Shown here: one piece after another, positions 22,801 to 37,684 of the stretch
Layout of the letters: the number at the start of each line of letters is the position of its first letter
Numbering within the stretch: position 1 is the stretch's first letter
Assembly: GCA_022316685.1 (NCBI GenBank)
Contig: JAKJHU010000062.1
Span: forward strand, 496,001 to 560,000
Length of the DNA stretch: 64,000 nt
Source of the DNA: Progne subis subis
Taxonomy: Eukaryota; Chordata; Aves; Passeriformes; Hirundinidae
Direction: 5' to 3'
Made by a program: the position numbers and the translations under genes
Notes under the pieces: model-generated
What the model was told of the DNA's origin: nothing
What the model saw: the letters and a program-made list of their open reading frames with translations, nothing else
The model's database searches: none

Positions 22801-25800
22801 AGTGCTGCTGGAGCCAGGCTGTGCTGATACACCCCTGTCTTGCCTTCCTAAGGACAGGAATTTTGACTCTTCCAGAGGTTCTCTGCAGAATGTCTTTGTC
22901 CTGTCCAGGAGCAGAGTTTTGGTAGCCACTTTAAATTACTTCAGTCTTTTCACACAGCATAAAGGGACAAAGCACGTCTCAGATGGTCTTTAAAAGCTGC
23001 TTCAGAGTATACTCAGATGGGATTAAAAAGTCAGAGGATCCAAAATCATTATTGACCATGGGTTAACCCCAAACCCACCGAGACACATGGATTAGCAGAA
23101 TTCACTGACTTTGGTGAGCTTTGGTTCAGGTTCCACACACCCCTGATATTTTTTATTTCAAAGTATTACAGCGATTTCAGCAGATGCCCAGCATCTGTGG
23201 GCTTGATGGGGTGCTAATCCTATTACAAGGTGATGATTGGAAGCCTATAGCTGATACTTCCAGATGGTTTCAGGATCCTGAGACCACATATGCTCAAAGA
23301 GAGGAAAAGGAATGTTTGGAGAGCAGTCTGGGTGTGAGAGTTTCAGAAGGTATTTGCAGAGTTTTTGAGAGTTCTCCGGATAGCCGGGGACCACAAACCG
23401 TACATACATTAAGCAGCAGATATTCACAGCGCTCCTGGAAGCTTGGAAGACTTTACCCAGACCTGTTAATATTCCCACTGGAATGTGTCGGAGATCCCAA
23501 CAACTCTTGGCATGGTACACTTGGCAACCAGCCACTCAGACTTCTTTGCTTGTAGGGAAGTGTGGGGACCTTGTGCTCATTTTCACAGCTTTTCATCGGA
23601 GTGCAAGGTCCAGGTGACTTCACTCGTTCCACCCTGGCACCGTGGATGTGGCGATCCGTGGAGGCCACAGTAAGGATGTTGCTAATTTCCTGGTCCTGGT
23701 TAACTAGAATTTGCTAATCATAATCCACACTCACTTCCAAAAGTTGCACAACCCCACAGCTCAAAGCCATCACAAAATATTCCTAATAAAAGAAAGGAAC
23801 GACTGTTAATCACTGTTCCTGCAAGTTGTTGTGAAATTTCACAAGATTTGATAACTGTCAAGCCGCCAGCTGTGGAAGTTTGTGCAAGAATCTCAGCTTC
23901 GGGCTGGACTCGGTACCTGCCTCCAGCAGCAAGGGAAAGGTGTGAACTAGAGGATCAGGACACATTCCAGTGTTAGCAAACCAGAATGCAAACATTTACA
24001 AACAGTGGCTCTTCCCAGCGTAGAGCACAGGTGAGAAGTTTGTTTGCTCACACGTGCTCAGTCTTTTGCAATGCTCAAACACACCAGCTAGCAAAGGCAG
24101 AGTAAAACAAACACAATATTTGAGCAAGTTATCAGGAGTGTTACCCTGTATCTATCAGTCTCACACCTTTTCCAACTTACCTGTATCAACAATGTTTCAT
24201 AATTAGATGGTCAGTCAAATATACCCTTATCCAAATATCCACACTGGAAACGTGGAAAAAGAGCCTGGAAACCATTTTCAGTCAAGGAACTCCTACAATA
24301 ACTTAGTAGGGCTCAGTTGAAGCTTGCCAGGAGCAGATGTAAAGGCTTTGAAATTGGACATGTCAAAGTAGTGAAATGCTCAAATAGGTGAGATTCATTT
24401 TCCACCAAAGGTATCCTTTGCTGAAAGGGAAATTTTACTGCCGTCCTTCCACTGAAGTATCACACACCAGATCTAGTGGCTGACCTCATATCATTTTTCT
24501 AAGAATATGTCTGAAATATTCCTCCATTCCACATTTTTGGTAACCAAGATGCAAAAAGAACATGTAAAATAAACAACAAAGCTTAGAAAAATAGTTTAAA
24601 ATACCCTTTTGAGTGTTGTCTCCTGCACTGCTCTTAGAGATGTTGCCATGTATATCAGCTGGGAGATAGCAGAAATACCTTCCTCTCTAGTGAGGGTGTC
24701 CAGTGTGTTACAGAACAACCCTAAGTACAAAGTTATGGTCACCAAAACCACACCTCTGATAATATTATCCTATAGGTGTTGTATGGGAGCTGATATTTCT
24801 AAAGAGAAGTGAGTAGTGGATTCTTAGGTAGGTACTATTGACATCTGAGTCTTAGTAAACAGCCTTAATTTTTTTTTTCCCTGCTCAGAGTCCAGTGACA
24901 TCTTTTGTTTTGTGTGTTTTTGTTCCCTCAGATGAGAGCTCAGTTTTAGAAGAATATGTTTCAGCCTTGAGACTAAATGCAGTCATTCAGGCCCCTGAAA
25001 AAATCTAATTTTGAGAAAAACTATGGAATTATAGAGGTATTATCTGTGCTGCTAATCCTGTTGCAGAATCAGTCCCACCGGGAATAAGCTGAAAGGAATG
25101 GCAAGCTTTACCCCACTGCATTTTGCCAAGAATCCCACTTTTTATAAGCCTTAAAAATTTGTGGTCTATAAACCAGCTCTTCATTACTGGTGCACTGTAA
25201 AACCTTTTGAGTTCTGCTTTTGCCAATAGGAGCCTTTTCAAGCTTCCATTACTGCTCAGTGCTTACCAATTGTTCCAAGATGGGTCTCAGGGCACGGATT
25301 TTTCTGTTACCATTGTGTTTTTTCTCCTCTGTCATGCCAAGTCTCAAAACACCCTCCAGGTTCATCAATATTTTAAGTATCAAAGTACCTGGTAAAAGCA
25401 GTTTCTCATTAAGTTGAGGGGGGAAATAATGGAAAGTTTCCTGGCAGTTTCAGCAGGAGTGAGATCAGACTTCTCTGATGTGTGAGAAACCCTCAACCTT
25501 TCAGGTGACGTGTAGGCTCCAATTCTAATCAGATTTGTAGAGCATAAAGAAGGGCAAAACATTTCTTCACAGAACTTGACTACTGATTTGGACATTAAGA
25601 GGACTGGCTGTACACCATTCTTCCAATAATGCTGTAAAGGAAATGAAGTTTTATCCTTCATTTCCATCTCACCCCATCTACTGGGGCTGAAATGTCCCTA
25701 GAAGTACATGGTTAAGAGGTACAAGAGACTGAAAGGGGATTTGTACTCAGCTTTTGGATTGCTGCTCCTCTGAGCAGTTTTTAAAAGCCTCTTAGGACAG

Positions 25801-27986
25801 GACTGGAAGTGCCAGTGATATTATCAACAGCAAATATGTTAAAACTAATGAAAAAAGCCTGCTGAAGGCAAGTTTAACAGGAAAACAGATGGACAAACCA
25901 ATGAAAGCCTCACAGTTCTCTCCCCGGAGTGGTCTGAATCTGAATATATAGATTTTATTTGCAAACTGTCATCTGCTCTTTGCTGGAGATACACATTTGC
26001 AGTGTGAGGGACTGAAAGGGAATTGGTACTCACCTGCAGCACAGCAAAGCAGGCTAAATGCTTGATTTCTCAGTGTGTATGGGGAGGAACTGAGGCAAAA
26101 TATGTTCCTAGACCCTCTGCCTCCCAGAATTAGACTGTCATGATAGCCAACACACACTGAGAGAGGATTGCAAGGATCCGTCAGGCAAAGCAACCACTTT
26201 CACTGCAGGAAAGCTCTCTCTGCCTGCCTCGGGCAACATTGTCCTGGTTTGAAAGGAATGACTTTGAGATTCATGGCCAGAACAAATACACAGGGGGAAA
26301 AAATTGCTCTGTTTTTAAGACATAGCTATGTAGCTGCAAGTTTATCAAGACTAAATATAGTATGTGGACAGATAGATGGACACATTTATTGTGGTAAGTC
26401 ATACCACAATATGTATTCTCTATGGAGCAAAGAAGAGCCTTTCAAACTTTTAACTATTATAAAAGCAAGGCCACACAATTATCCATTTGTATTCCTTTTT
26501 GTCATAGTAATAAGAGATACCTCTCTGAAAGCATTTAGATATTCCAAAAGGTGCGTTCCTTTCAAAAGATCCCTCAAAATTTTGTGTCCATGGTGGACGA
26601 ACATTCCTCTTGTAGCTGCCTTTTTCTACCAAGTTCTTGATATAGGGGAACAACACCTATCAGCCTAACTTTGTAACCACAGTGGGAGGTTGTCGTCCCT
26701 ATTTACAACACTGGAGAGTAAAGTGAACGTTTGTTTGCACACAGGCATTTTACATCTCTGTACCTAGAGCTCAAGAGCTCCAGGAGATTTGTCAGTTACA
26801 GTACAGTATTCTAGTCCTGGGGAAAAAAAACCCCTCTCCTTTTTCACAGTATAGGTTGTGTTCCTGTAAACGTGTGACCAAACAAAGCCTTTATTATGCT
26901 GGTGCAGTCCCTGAAGCAGTGAGGTTCTGCAAACAGCTCACACAAAGCATCCCTGAGATGGTCTCAGACAGAACAAACCCCACTGTTGTATAATTGAACA
27001 GTTGGTCTGAATCTTTCTCTGTAGACCAAGTGATTTCAAATGTTCAAATAACTGCAAATACAAGTTTTGCAGAAATGCTGTTTTAATTTCCCATAGGTAC
27101 TTAAAATTAATTTGCATGTACTTCTGGAGAACAAAATCCAATTGCTGCTTGGAAATCACAGGAAGCATTGAGGGCTGGGACAGAACAGAGCAAGCAGTGA
27201 CTGAATTTCCAATACCTTTTCCAGAACTGTGCGTTCTTGCAAGCCAGTGAGAGACAAACATGAAGCTTAGGTATCAGCTAGGCTTCTTCAGATTCTGAAA
27301 GCAGAACTTAATGAAGGGATACAGAGACCCCAGTAGCAGGGAGTAAATTTGAACAAAATACAGAGCCCCAGGTCAGAAGTTAAGTCTGTAAAATACTGCT
27401 GGCAGGGATCTTGAGCTGTGTTTTGTGACAGCACCCAGTACAGGAAAATCACATTCCTAAGTGGGAGAGTCTAGTTGTTATAATATGACATTTATTACAA
27501 TAGGGTGGAATCTAATGGCATTTTTTATCAGATAGTACTTAGATTGAACAGACAGATCTTACTATATATGCTGTCATCATTTCTAGAGTAACTTGTGATC
27601 TACAGAACTTCTGCACACAAATTTAGAGTTTCTGGGACTGGTCTCCTGGGAAAGTAATTCCCAAGAATCAGATGTAGTGGCTACAGAGCATAAGTGACTT
27701 CAGTGAGCGTGGGATGCATAACTATGGCAACAGTTCTCCAGTCAGCCTCTTCATAAGCAGCCTTATTTCAGCCTTGTCCTTTGAATCAGACAGAGCAAAA
27801 GCTTCAAAAGCTTCACCTCACACGCACAAAGAACAAAAGAGATGTTTCACCTAAACAAGAGGTACTTCCATGACTCTCAGCACAAAATTCTGCTTTAAGT
27901 CTATTGCAGCATTCAATTTTTCATAACCACTCTTGTTGCACTACCATATAAGTCCCACACTCCATTTTTTTCAGACGAGCAGCATT
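19873..27986. other. Non-coding DNA
   Basis: On the minus strand this is upstream of the candidate exon, so it would be the first intron. It contains the T/G tract listed separately and two 'aaaaaaagttataa'-like copies near 22415-22445. The 184-aa frame at 21211-21765, the 144-aa frame at 23121-23555 and the 166-aa frame at 26168-26668 show no domain and no supporting splice or start signals. Confidence 0.45.
20613..20717. repeat. G/T-rich simple repeat
   Basis: Degenerate (GTTT)/(GTTTT) units including gtttgtttgtttgtttt and ending in a T run. It has the same style as the tracts at 38134-38273 and 61137-61275. Confidence 0.85.
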
Positions 27987-28014
27987 GAATCAGTTTTCCA
28001 GAATCAGTTTTCCA
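27987..28014. repeat. 14-bp tandem duplication
   Basis: 'gaatcagttttcca' occurs twice in direct succession (27987-28000 and 28001-28014). Confidence 0.9.
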
Positions 28015-31000
28015 GACCCAATAGTCATCATTATGAGCTTAAAATTTCCTTCCCACAAATATTCCCTTTAGTTGCTTTCAGTGACCATTGCAGTCAATCC
28101 CTATAATTCCACTTACAATGTAAGTAAGGGAAATTTAATGGATATATGGCTTTATTCACTCCACACAAACCTCAGATAGAGCTGGAGTTAATTTTTAGCT
28201 GTAGAAGTCTAGTCTAGTAACTTTCTTTGCCAGCTATGAGAACATGAACTTCATAAAATCAGGCATACAACAGTTGTTACTCAAAAGTCAATTTTAACAA
28301 CAGTTACCACAACACAGGATCCATGAAAAATGGGGCTTTTGGTTTTCTAACTGTGACATGGAGAAATACGTGTAAGGACAGGTTTTTAAAGTTCAAACTT
28401 CAAGCAATGTCTTTATCCAAACCTGTGTTTGTGCCCCTGGAAAAAATCATGCAGGTTCTCTCTCTGAAGTATAAAACTCGTTTTTGTGTAAAATAGCTAA
28501 ATTTCAAAAATAACATTTCTCCAAAATGTTTTAACATTTCCCCCATGAAGTCAGTCATTTCACACATGTGAAATGTGCGATACCTAATAAATTGAAGCCA
28601 CAGCCAACTATTCCTTTTTGAACTGAAGTAAGTGGAGTACCGACATCTTGAAAATAGAAAGACCTGTTACAAAAATGTTTCCTATAACCCACAAGTCTAA
28701 GCACTGTAGGTAAAGTCTACGTGGAATTTACCCTGGTGCATTGGTCATATGCTTTATGGCAAAACAAGCTTAAAGGTTGTCATTTAGTAGAGCTCTATAC
28801 AAGAAATTAATGGGATTTTAAAACAACAAACCCTGATAGTTACATCAGTAAAGAGATGATTAAATCTCACCTGGTTTATATAAAATCTTAGGTGTCCAGA
28901 GTGCTTCAAGGAACTGGGACTAAGAGGAGGTTCTCATCACAAATGCTCTTTCACTACACATCATGGCTTCTAAACCGTGCTGGCCACTAGGGATAAAAGC
29001 AATCCAAATTGGAATTGAGGAGCAATTTGATAGTTGCTCTGAAATTTTAAAGAAAACTCTGAATAAACACTTGGCATCAAGTCTGCTCCAGAAGTACAGC
29101 CCTTCCCCCCCTCCCCTATTTGTGTATTCTCCTAATCCTAGTAAATTTTCTTCTTTTCCCAGACAAATTGGCTGTTGCTTTCGGGCCAGTACAAATTCCT
29201 CTGTGATTGGATCAATACATTACATCACACAACCTCATAAGATTCTGTTTCCTGACCCTGTTTCTAACTTCAAAGTACAAAACTGAGATTTTTCCTAAAT
29301 TGTTGTAAGAATTAATGGTTTTTCGAGGTGGATTCAATGGTTTGCTTGAAGACAGGTCTCTCTATCTCTCTCAGACCACTATTTAACACTTGGAGATTAT
29401 GATAATAATTATTTCTATTAGAATTCAATTTAGCCTAAACCAGAGTCTCAGCTGAGAAAATCCAGATCTCCCTTTGCCTTGCTCCTAAACCTCTTCCCTA
29501 TAAACAAGCCATTCAGCAGGCAAACACTGCAATTAGAGCTGGGGAACTTTGTCAGGAGGGTTTGGGAGCATCTGGAAGACTCTACACCACTTATCTGACA
29601 CTTTTCAGAAATACTAAATACACCAAAAGAACAGGTGGTGCCAAACAAGGGAGTATTAATGAAAAGGTTTTGACAGCATTTGTACCTCACCTGTGTCCTT
29701 AATTAATTCAAAAATTAACAGTATGCAGTATAAATATTTAAATGATTTACATTAATTAACAGGATGGGTGTGCCTGAGCTGGGAAAACCAGCACCTGTTT
29801 TGAGCCAAAACATCACGGTGAATTTTGCGTCTGGGTCCTAAACAGGCCAGTTATTCTAATGGAAATGTCTCCTGCAATATCAGGGAAGTGAATTGGAGGG
29901 GTTGGTTATTCTGGAGAGAAAACGGGAGGGCACTGCTGCAATTATAAACACCTATAGCCACAAAAAGTAAGAGATAAAATGATGACAATAATCCTCAATA
30001 TATGATATGGACACAGAGGAGTTCCCACCATAACTGAAGGAAAATCTACCTTGAGGGACAGGTTCTGGGATGCCAAGCACTATACCAAACAAGAATGGTT
30101 GTCATGATCTTCCAGGCAGACTCCTGAGCAATTCCAGAGACTAATCCACACAGGCTGAGAAATCACAGCTGGGGGGAAAAAAAATCCTCCTGAAAAATCC
30201 TCATAATTTGTCTTTTATTGTATTTAATGGTTTAAAAAAACCCTGTGAAGTTAGGCTGTGCTGAATTTTACTGTGCTGGAGGAGAAGTATTTCTACTATC
30301 TTCATTTCATTATCAAAGAGAAAAGTAAACTGTGACAGGAGCAAGTTATATCAATGTATATATTCTATGATTTTATAGAAATCCACTCACATGCCTCAGT
30401 TCTGATGGTTCTGATTCTATAGATAATCATTCCCCTTTTTCATTTTAAACACTCAACAGCTGATAAAAATGACAGCAGTTTCTGCAGTTTAGATGTCCCA
30501 CTCTACACAGTTCACTGAATCTTCTCTTCTCATCCCAATTCATCCTCACAGATATCAATTAAGAAAGCACTCCCATCTGTGCCAGGATTTTTACCCAGGC
30601 TTAAACATTGTTTGTTTGACTCCAGACATCAGACTTTGTGTTACTTAAGCCTGGATACTGTAAAAGTAGCTTAATCACAGAGCTGAGAAGCAGATAAAAA
30701 TGGCATTGAGGATAAAGAAGGAGTGAATTCACTGATGGAGAAGATAAGGGGAGATGGGCGGAAAAAGTTCTGCAGCAGAACAAAAAGCTGAAATCACACT
30801 GTGCAAGTTAGGAACTACAGCAAAAAGCTACAGAAAGTGTCTTCCTTAAAAAAAAAAGCCAATTTTCCGGTTGGGACAGTAACAGTGGTGATCTTCACAA
30901 ACTGCTCTGAGATCAGTAGATAGAGAGTATACACAGCTAACTATTACTGACAATTAATTACAGTTATTATTGCAGCATGACAGCTGGCATTTCTAGTATC

Positions 31001-34000
31001 CAATATCAGATGCATTTTTCAGAATCTGACCGTGCAATAGCGTGCAAAATAATTACTGAACTACATCTCAGGAATCTGGCAAGGCTCCTAAATATAGGCC
31101 TTCAGTTGCTATTCTCAGCATGTCAGATACCCTCCCTAGGACATTCTTGAGCTCCCTTATCAAAAACCATCTTTTCATACAGCCAGAACCTTCACCTCTT
31201 CTCTCTCATGCTGTAGTATCAAGGGTGCTTGTTACACTTGTCATAATTTTATTTCCATCCTCAATCTTTCTGCTATGTTCATGTCAACTTATTCAGAATC
31301 AAGAGGATCTCGAGGCATTTTAGACTGAACCAGAGACTGATGTGTCAAATTTGTAAGAATTCCAGTCTCTAAATACCAAGTTACACAAAGGTTTTTGGGC
31401 AACTAAATCCTATTTGAGTATCTAAAGATTTTTGCCCTCACAGCCAAAAGTAGCTGTGTCTACCTCAACAAAATTCATTTTGGTATTAAAATTACCTTGA
31501 TGTAACCTCAGACTGCTAGGTTCAGCAAATAATAATCAAAGACCTTTCTGAAACCGGGAGCTGTTCACTTCTGTGGAGCCTCTGCTCATGAGATGTTTAC
31601 CAGTAATGTTGTTACCCTCAAAGAAAAAAAGTGAGTGTCACAGGGAATAATAGATAATCACTCCATTTCCGTCTTCCAGGACTCACAGGTAAATAGTTCC
31701 TGTACATTGGAGCAGCTCTGTATGTTTTCAGTGCTATAAGCAAGAAAAAACTCATTTTGATATCGAAATTTGTATAAAGGCATACAAAAAGCCACTGCGT
31801 ATACTTGACCGACATGTACCAGTTAGGAAATGTTTCATATACAAAAAGCCTCGCATAGTAAGCTACTGGAACTGGAAAATTGACAGGATGAAATGTGTGA
31901 CTTCCACACGTTGCATGAGGCAAAGCTCCTTTGATTAATTCTTTCAGTTTTTGAGCAAAGAATTCAACATTTCAACATCAGTTGAGACCATAGGTCAAAA
32001 GAAAATGGTACCACTGCCTTTCCTCTGAAAATGTTCTTCAGACACATTTTGCAGAAATGCAAACCTTACAGTTTTTTACATGGTATTTATGATATTTTAT
32101 TCCTTTCCACTCATTTGTCCTTCTTTTTAAAAGGAAAGGCTGGAGAAAGCAAAAGTCTGAAATAGAAATCAGCAGTGAAGGAGAAAAAGAAAAATCCCTT
32201 TTTCTTTAGGCTTTTTTTCCTTGAAAAAAGAAATAGAAAAAGAGATTTCCTCTCTCCCATCTCACTCTTCAAAACCATTTTTGAAAGGTGTTCAGAAGTG
32301 ACATGAAAAGTTTGGTTTTTCAATATTTCTGATGGGAAAAAAACCGCAACCTTTTTCTGTGATGAATATTCTGGACTGTCATTTAACAGAAAATGGTTTT
32401 TCCCTCAGCTACAGTTGCTTGTGAGTACATCATGAGCTTAAATTTCTCATATGTTTTAGACCTACGGTATAAACAAATTCTTTACCTACCTAAACTTCTG
32501 CTGTGCCATTTTCAGGATGAGTGTTACGCACGTAGGTTGCAGTAAGAGGAAGGAACTCTTCTTCCTCAGTGGGTGTTTGAATATTCAGACCATGTGTTTC
32601 ATCATGGCTTTTAGCTCATCACATTCAGTTCATGGTCAAAAAATAAAACATTTTTAGCAACACCAGAAATTAATAGAATGAAAGGGCCTGACTGACAGCT
32701 CTGGTGATCCGTGTGCTTCATCCTTCTCAGGAGAGGGGTTGTGTAAACACCTGGAAGAGCTTGTCTGATATTAAGAAATGGCTGCAGCTAATAGCTTGGC
32801 TGTGGCTCACCATATGGACATTCTTATTGCACAGCAAACCTGTCTCCACATGATTTAATTTAATCTACATCCAAAACTAGCATGGGATAAAATGTAAGCC
32901 GAGCATCTATGTGAAATTTATTACAAAATGATGATTCTGAACCGTGATCATACCTTGACTCATTTTTAAAATCATTTCCTCCAAGGACAATAAAAGGATC
33001 CATCCCTATATTTTCCAGCTGAGACCAAGCCAAGCCAGCTGCAGACCCAAAAAAGGAATTGTGCCTCAAAAGCCCTTTAGGCTCCTCTGCTAAAAAATGC
33101 CAGTGATCGACCTGATTGATTCTGTTGCCTCTCTCTCTCCAGGTCCTGATGAGTTGCACGTCCCTCCCTCAGCTCTCCTGCTGGTTTCAAAGGATTACCT
33201 GTACTCCCCACTGAATCCAAGAGGAATTGCAAAGAGCAGCCTATCTGCATTTGAAACTTATGCAGGGTAAAAAGGGTCCCTGCTTCACCCAAATCTCGCT
33301 GTCAGGTGCTGGCAAACAGGCAAAACCCTGCCTGTGCTTCCTGGAGTGCATCAGTCTGCAGATTTCAGCCCACAGAAATATCTTTTCAACACAAATTACT
33401 CCATAAGAACCACAGTTTTTCCACTGCAGTTTTTAGGGTAGGCATGGCAAGGTTATGATCAAGGAGATGCTTTGCAGTGCAGCCTGTGCAAGCTCTTAAA
33501 TCCTAATCAGAATTAAGGGAAATTCAGGGCAGCATTCTGGGGTTTTTTGTAAAACAGACAAGTGGAACCACAGCATTTTTCTTGAGTACAGCTCTGTGGG
33601 TGTGTGGGAAAAGGTGTTGTTTTAAAAATGAAGTGTTCCAGATAACTCACCACTCTTGGCAATATTCATTGTAACTACTTACACTTAAGAAATAATTTTG
33701 ATGCAATGCCTCATTATCCATGTACCAGAACACCTCTTTTCCTGGCAGCATTTTAGAAAAAAAAAAAAAAAAAAAACACCAAAAAACCACCAAATCCAAC
33801 TCTTAACAAAGACCTCTGATAACTTCAGTGACACAGCTCGTTCTCATAAATAATCCTCTCTTCATACAACAGTCAAATGAGTATGCACAAAGACTTGGCA
33901 TCTCTATTTTCTCCTTTTTAAGTCACAAGGCACCAATGTGTTCAGCTGTCATCAGAAGAAATGCTGTGGTCCAATAGCTATGATACTTCCTAGGACTACA

Positions 34001-34249
34001 GGAAACTCATCTGTCCTCTGCTTCACAAATTGCCAGAACATTTCACAACATAAGATCAACGAGCAGCACAGAAAAAGTTCATCCAAGAACATGTCCTTGA
34101 CGTGTGTTTGATGCTCTTTGCTGGGTATTATTTTATTTTCATGGCCTACTGGAATTTATTTTTCTTTTCATTTTTTTCCCCCACACCACAAATCAAAATT
34201 TTACAATAGGAATAACATTTTGACTTCTAAATGCACATGAACACACGTG

Positions 34250-34253
<4 letters not shown>
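28015..34253. other. Non-coding DNA
   Basis: About 6.2 kb with no supportable gene. There is an A20 run at 33757-33776 continuing into A/C-rich sequence. The 99-aa minus-strand frame at 32860-33159 was examined and not recognised. It begins at a non-ATG codon. Confidence 0.5.

Positions 34254-34283
<30 letters not shown>
34254..34283. repeat. (TA)15 microsatellite
   Basis: Thirty bases of uninterrupted TA, likely to be length-polymorphic. Confidence 0.95.
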
Positions 34284-34287
<4 letters not shown>

Positions 34288-37280
34288 TTTAAAAATAAAA
34301 TCATATCGATCATCATGAAGAAAATTTTCTCTAAAAGTGCAGTGAGGTGGTTCTTGTAAATTAAAACACGTATCTTGCCAGCATTAAAGAAAATGTTTAG
34401 TTCTCATGCTACCTTAAAATGAACCCTATCTAGTGAAAATCCAGGTCCATAGCAGCTCACAAGCCAAATTCACTCTTTCAAATATTATTTAAACCAAGTA
34501 ACCCTCATACCTTATTCACAACAGCTCATTACTCTTCATTATGTTATATTTCAACCGTTTTCCAAGCACGATAATAATAATAACAACAGTAAAAACCAAC
34601 TAAAGCTATGATTAATTAACAAAACACTGACCCAGGAGGCAACCAAAACCATTGTAAAGAGGTATATCATAACAACAAAGCTTAATAAGGGCATTCAAAT
34701 CATTATTTGAGCTTATTTCTTTTTCACAAACCACAATTGTCTTAATTCTTTGACTGTAGTACAAAGCACGAAATCACAGGCTGAGATCTTCTCATCTCCA
34801 AACTTTTTGCCCCAGTGTCTTGTCCAGGCAGTGGTGGGTGCATGTGATGGGAATGTCTTAGAAGATATACTTTATCTTCCCAGATTTGGGAGAGTTTTTA
34901 TCATTCAAGTCCATCTTTTCCTTCAATCCACCCACTTAAAGTGCTGCTACAGCTAAATACGTGATTTTTGTTTCTGTGTTCTGGTATTCAAACTCAGCTG
35001 AGAGAAAGGTGTATTTTCTGTATCCTTAACTCCTAGCAGAATTTAGGAATGTCAGGGTTTGGGCTTCTCTGATGCTGTGTTCAGATTCTTAGTGTCAACT
35101 GCTAATTGGTCAGTCCAAAGGATACACCATTCTCCTCCAGTATTTTATCCCTTCTGTTCCTCCATCTTCCTCAAAGAAACATAAACAAATGCTCAGGAAA
35201 TCTATCCACTCAGATCTACAGGTATTTTTCACCGGCTTCACAAAGATAAGAGCTAATGTAAATTTTCCTCCTTGCTCCGTTGGTCATCACAGTTTTCTTT
35301 CATTTTTTTGATCAGCAGTAAAATGGTGAATGTTGGCATTTAAAACAGGTATTTGCATTTATTCCAGATGAGATGTTTTGTTCCTTTCCAGACCAACTGA
35401 CTCCCACTACCTTCATTTGGATGCAGATGAGAGCACTTCTGTCACTTTTGTCTAAGATTTGCTTCTGAGATTTTATTAGATTACTAGAATTACTAAAATT
35501 ATCTGAAACTACTAGATACTTTCAGCTACGGAAGGAGGAAAGAGAAAAGGAGACTACAGAAAGCAAAATGGCAATTCATGTAAGAACCCAAATCTCAGGA
35601 ATCTCAAATATTTTTCTTTTTCAAAGGAAAATATCAGCTATCACTTATATCTGTTTCACTTCCTTTTCTCCCTCTAAATAAACTTGCAGACAATAGATGA
35701 CTGTGGCATGGCCTGTCATATCCATCATCCTCAGGACTGTGGCAGAAACAGACCTGGAGACCATATCCTGAGTTCCTGCTTTTCCAGCTCTGGGAGAATT
35801 CCCACCACAAATTAGATTCTGCATCCTCAGTTCACGTTTCACTCATCTGTTTCCAACACAAAAGGTTCTGTTTGCTTGGCAGTCTATTTCCTCTTAATCC
35901 GAAGCCATAACTTTCAGATATATGAAATCATAATAATTTCCATGGCAAAAAGCATGGGCTTATAAATTTCACTGAAGAAACAAACAGAAGAAAAGAACCT
36001 GGCCAGGGGAAATTTTCCATATTCTTAAAGCATTTGAGCCATCCAACAGTTGTTTTAAACAGCATCTGATAAGGTCCCACCAGCAACACTCCTGTCATCG
36101 TTGAGTGTTCTCTAATGAAACACACACAGAAAGGAGCAGAGATGTTTGCAGCAGAAAGTTTTATATTTCTTGACATCTCAGTACTTACGTGGCCCTCGCA
36201 ACCTTCATAGAAAGACCCCAAAATCATTAATGGATTAATGAATTTTACCCTCACATTGCCTCTCCTAACTGGGTTATCTACATTTTGCAAATGGAGAAAC
36301 CAAACGAAAAAAATAAAATATAAAAGCTTCTTGAAAGCTACAGAAAAGATTTGATTAATTAAAATGTGATTACAAATCTCTGGAGACTCACGTTTAAAAG
36401 CTCTATGAAAACATTTAAACGAGGCTAGATAATCTTTTTTCTGAAAATATTAAACTTCCAGAATAAAAAAAAAAAAGGCTTTTTTATGTCTGCACCTTCT
36501 ATGCATACTGATGACCTTTTTTTGTCATGTAAAGCTCCATAGTATTAACCAAAATCATTCCGTGCCTCACCCAGGACAAGATATCCGCGATGCTGCTGTA
36601 TTGGAGCGCGTTCCCAATATCTGTGGTTTGCTGTTGATTGTGCCTATCACAAGATCACAAACAGCCCCAGCCCTGCTGGGTTTTGTTGCCCAAATCACTA
36701 CAGAGCACAAAGAAACACAGGCTTTGCGCAGGGAACTCACAGGCAAAGTGCAGAGGATTTAGTGTCAATCCTGCCTTCAGGCCATGGAATATATTCACTG
36801 TCTTAAACTCTCTGCTGTGTTTCTGCAGCCTTATCACAGCCTCAAAGTTTACCTTCCTGTTTCTGAAGGTACAAAGTCTCCCACAGCTTTAAAATCATTG
36901 TCAGGTTTTTTCTTCCAAGGACTTCTAGCAAAAGGAAAAAAAAAAAAAAAAAAAGGATCAGAGAAAGCAACAGCAGGTGTCTTATTCATGATGTACAACT
37001 TATTCTTTTGTTGAGACAAAAAGTACCTTAGATCGTCCTCACCGACCTACTGCAAGTGCATTACAGTCTTCAGGTTTGACATTCATCTCAGCCAGGTAAG
37101 CCATCTAAAAAACATATTCCCTGCAGGGAGAAAAAAAGAAACAAAACCATCAAAACCAACCAATCAAAAAAGCACAGCGAGAACAACAAAACCCCACAAA
37201 AATGTCTCAAAAAACCGGTAACAATTTTGAAGAAGGGGTTCTTCCTGTTGTAAAATACCATTTTGAGACAGAAAGAAAGG
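34284..37280. other. Non-coding DNA
   Basis: It contains an A19 run at 36936-36954 and an A/C-rich segment about 37135-37205 shortly before the CR1 copy. The 120-aa minus-strand frame at 35928-36290 shows nothing recognisable. Confidence 0.5.
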
Positions 37281-37684
37281 ATCAGGGAGCTGAGCCACCA
37301 GTCCTGTGAAGATTTTGAGAGTTCAGCCTGGAGAAGAGAAAGCTCTGGGGAGACCTTTACAGCACCTAAAGGAGGCCTGCAGGAGAGCCGGAGATGGACT
37401 TTTCCAAAGGGAATGTAGCAATAGGATACAGAGGAATGGCTTTAAACCGAAAAGGTCTAAGTTTAGATCAGGTATTAGGAGGAAATTCTGTTCTGTGAGG
37501 GTGGTGAGGCACAGGCTGCCCAAGGAGCTGTGGATGCTCCATCTCTGGCAGTGTCCAAGGCCAGGTTGGATGGGGCTCGGAGCAGCCTGGTTTAGTGGAA
37601 GGTGTCCCTGCCCATGGCAGCAGGCATGGATGGCACTGGATGATCTTCAAGACCTTTCGACCCAAACTATTCTGTGACTCTTCA
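37281..37684 (+). mobile_element. CR1: CR1 LINE, 3'-UTR copy
   Basis: A 5'-truncated CR1 in forward orientation, about 400 bp and the longest copy here. Recognisable blocks in order are 'ttcagcctggagaagagaaa', 'ctctggggagacctttacag', 'cacaggctgcccaagga', 'tccaaggccaggttggatgg', 'ggtgtccctgcccatggcag', 'ggatgatcttcaagac' and the tail 'ttctgtgactc'. Small internal deletions and substitutions show it is not recent. The 123-aa frame across it is not a gene. The left edge is approximate. Confidence 0.93.

Noticed and set aside
26168..26668. 166-codon plus-strand frame beside 'tgtcctggttt', which resembles the start of some avian LTRs
   Set aside because: The sequence after those 11 bases does not continue like an LTR I can recognise. 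I see no TATA/AATAAA order and no matching end, and the protein is unrecognised.
32860..33292. Minus-strand frames with a possible donor (tacag|gtaatc)
   Set aside because: The acceptor is weak, the start codons are non-ATG and no family was recognised.
37306..37677. 123-codon plus-strand frame
   Set aside because: It lies entirely within the CR1 3' UTR copy, which is non-coding.
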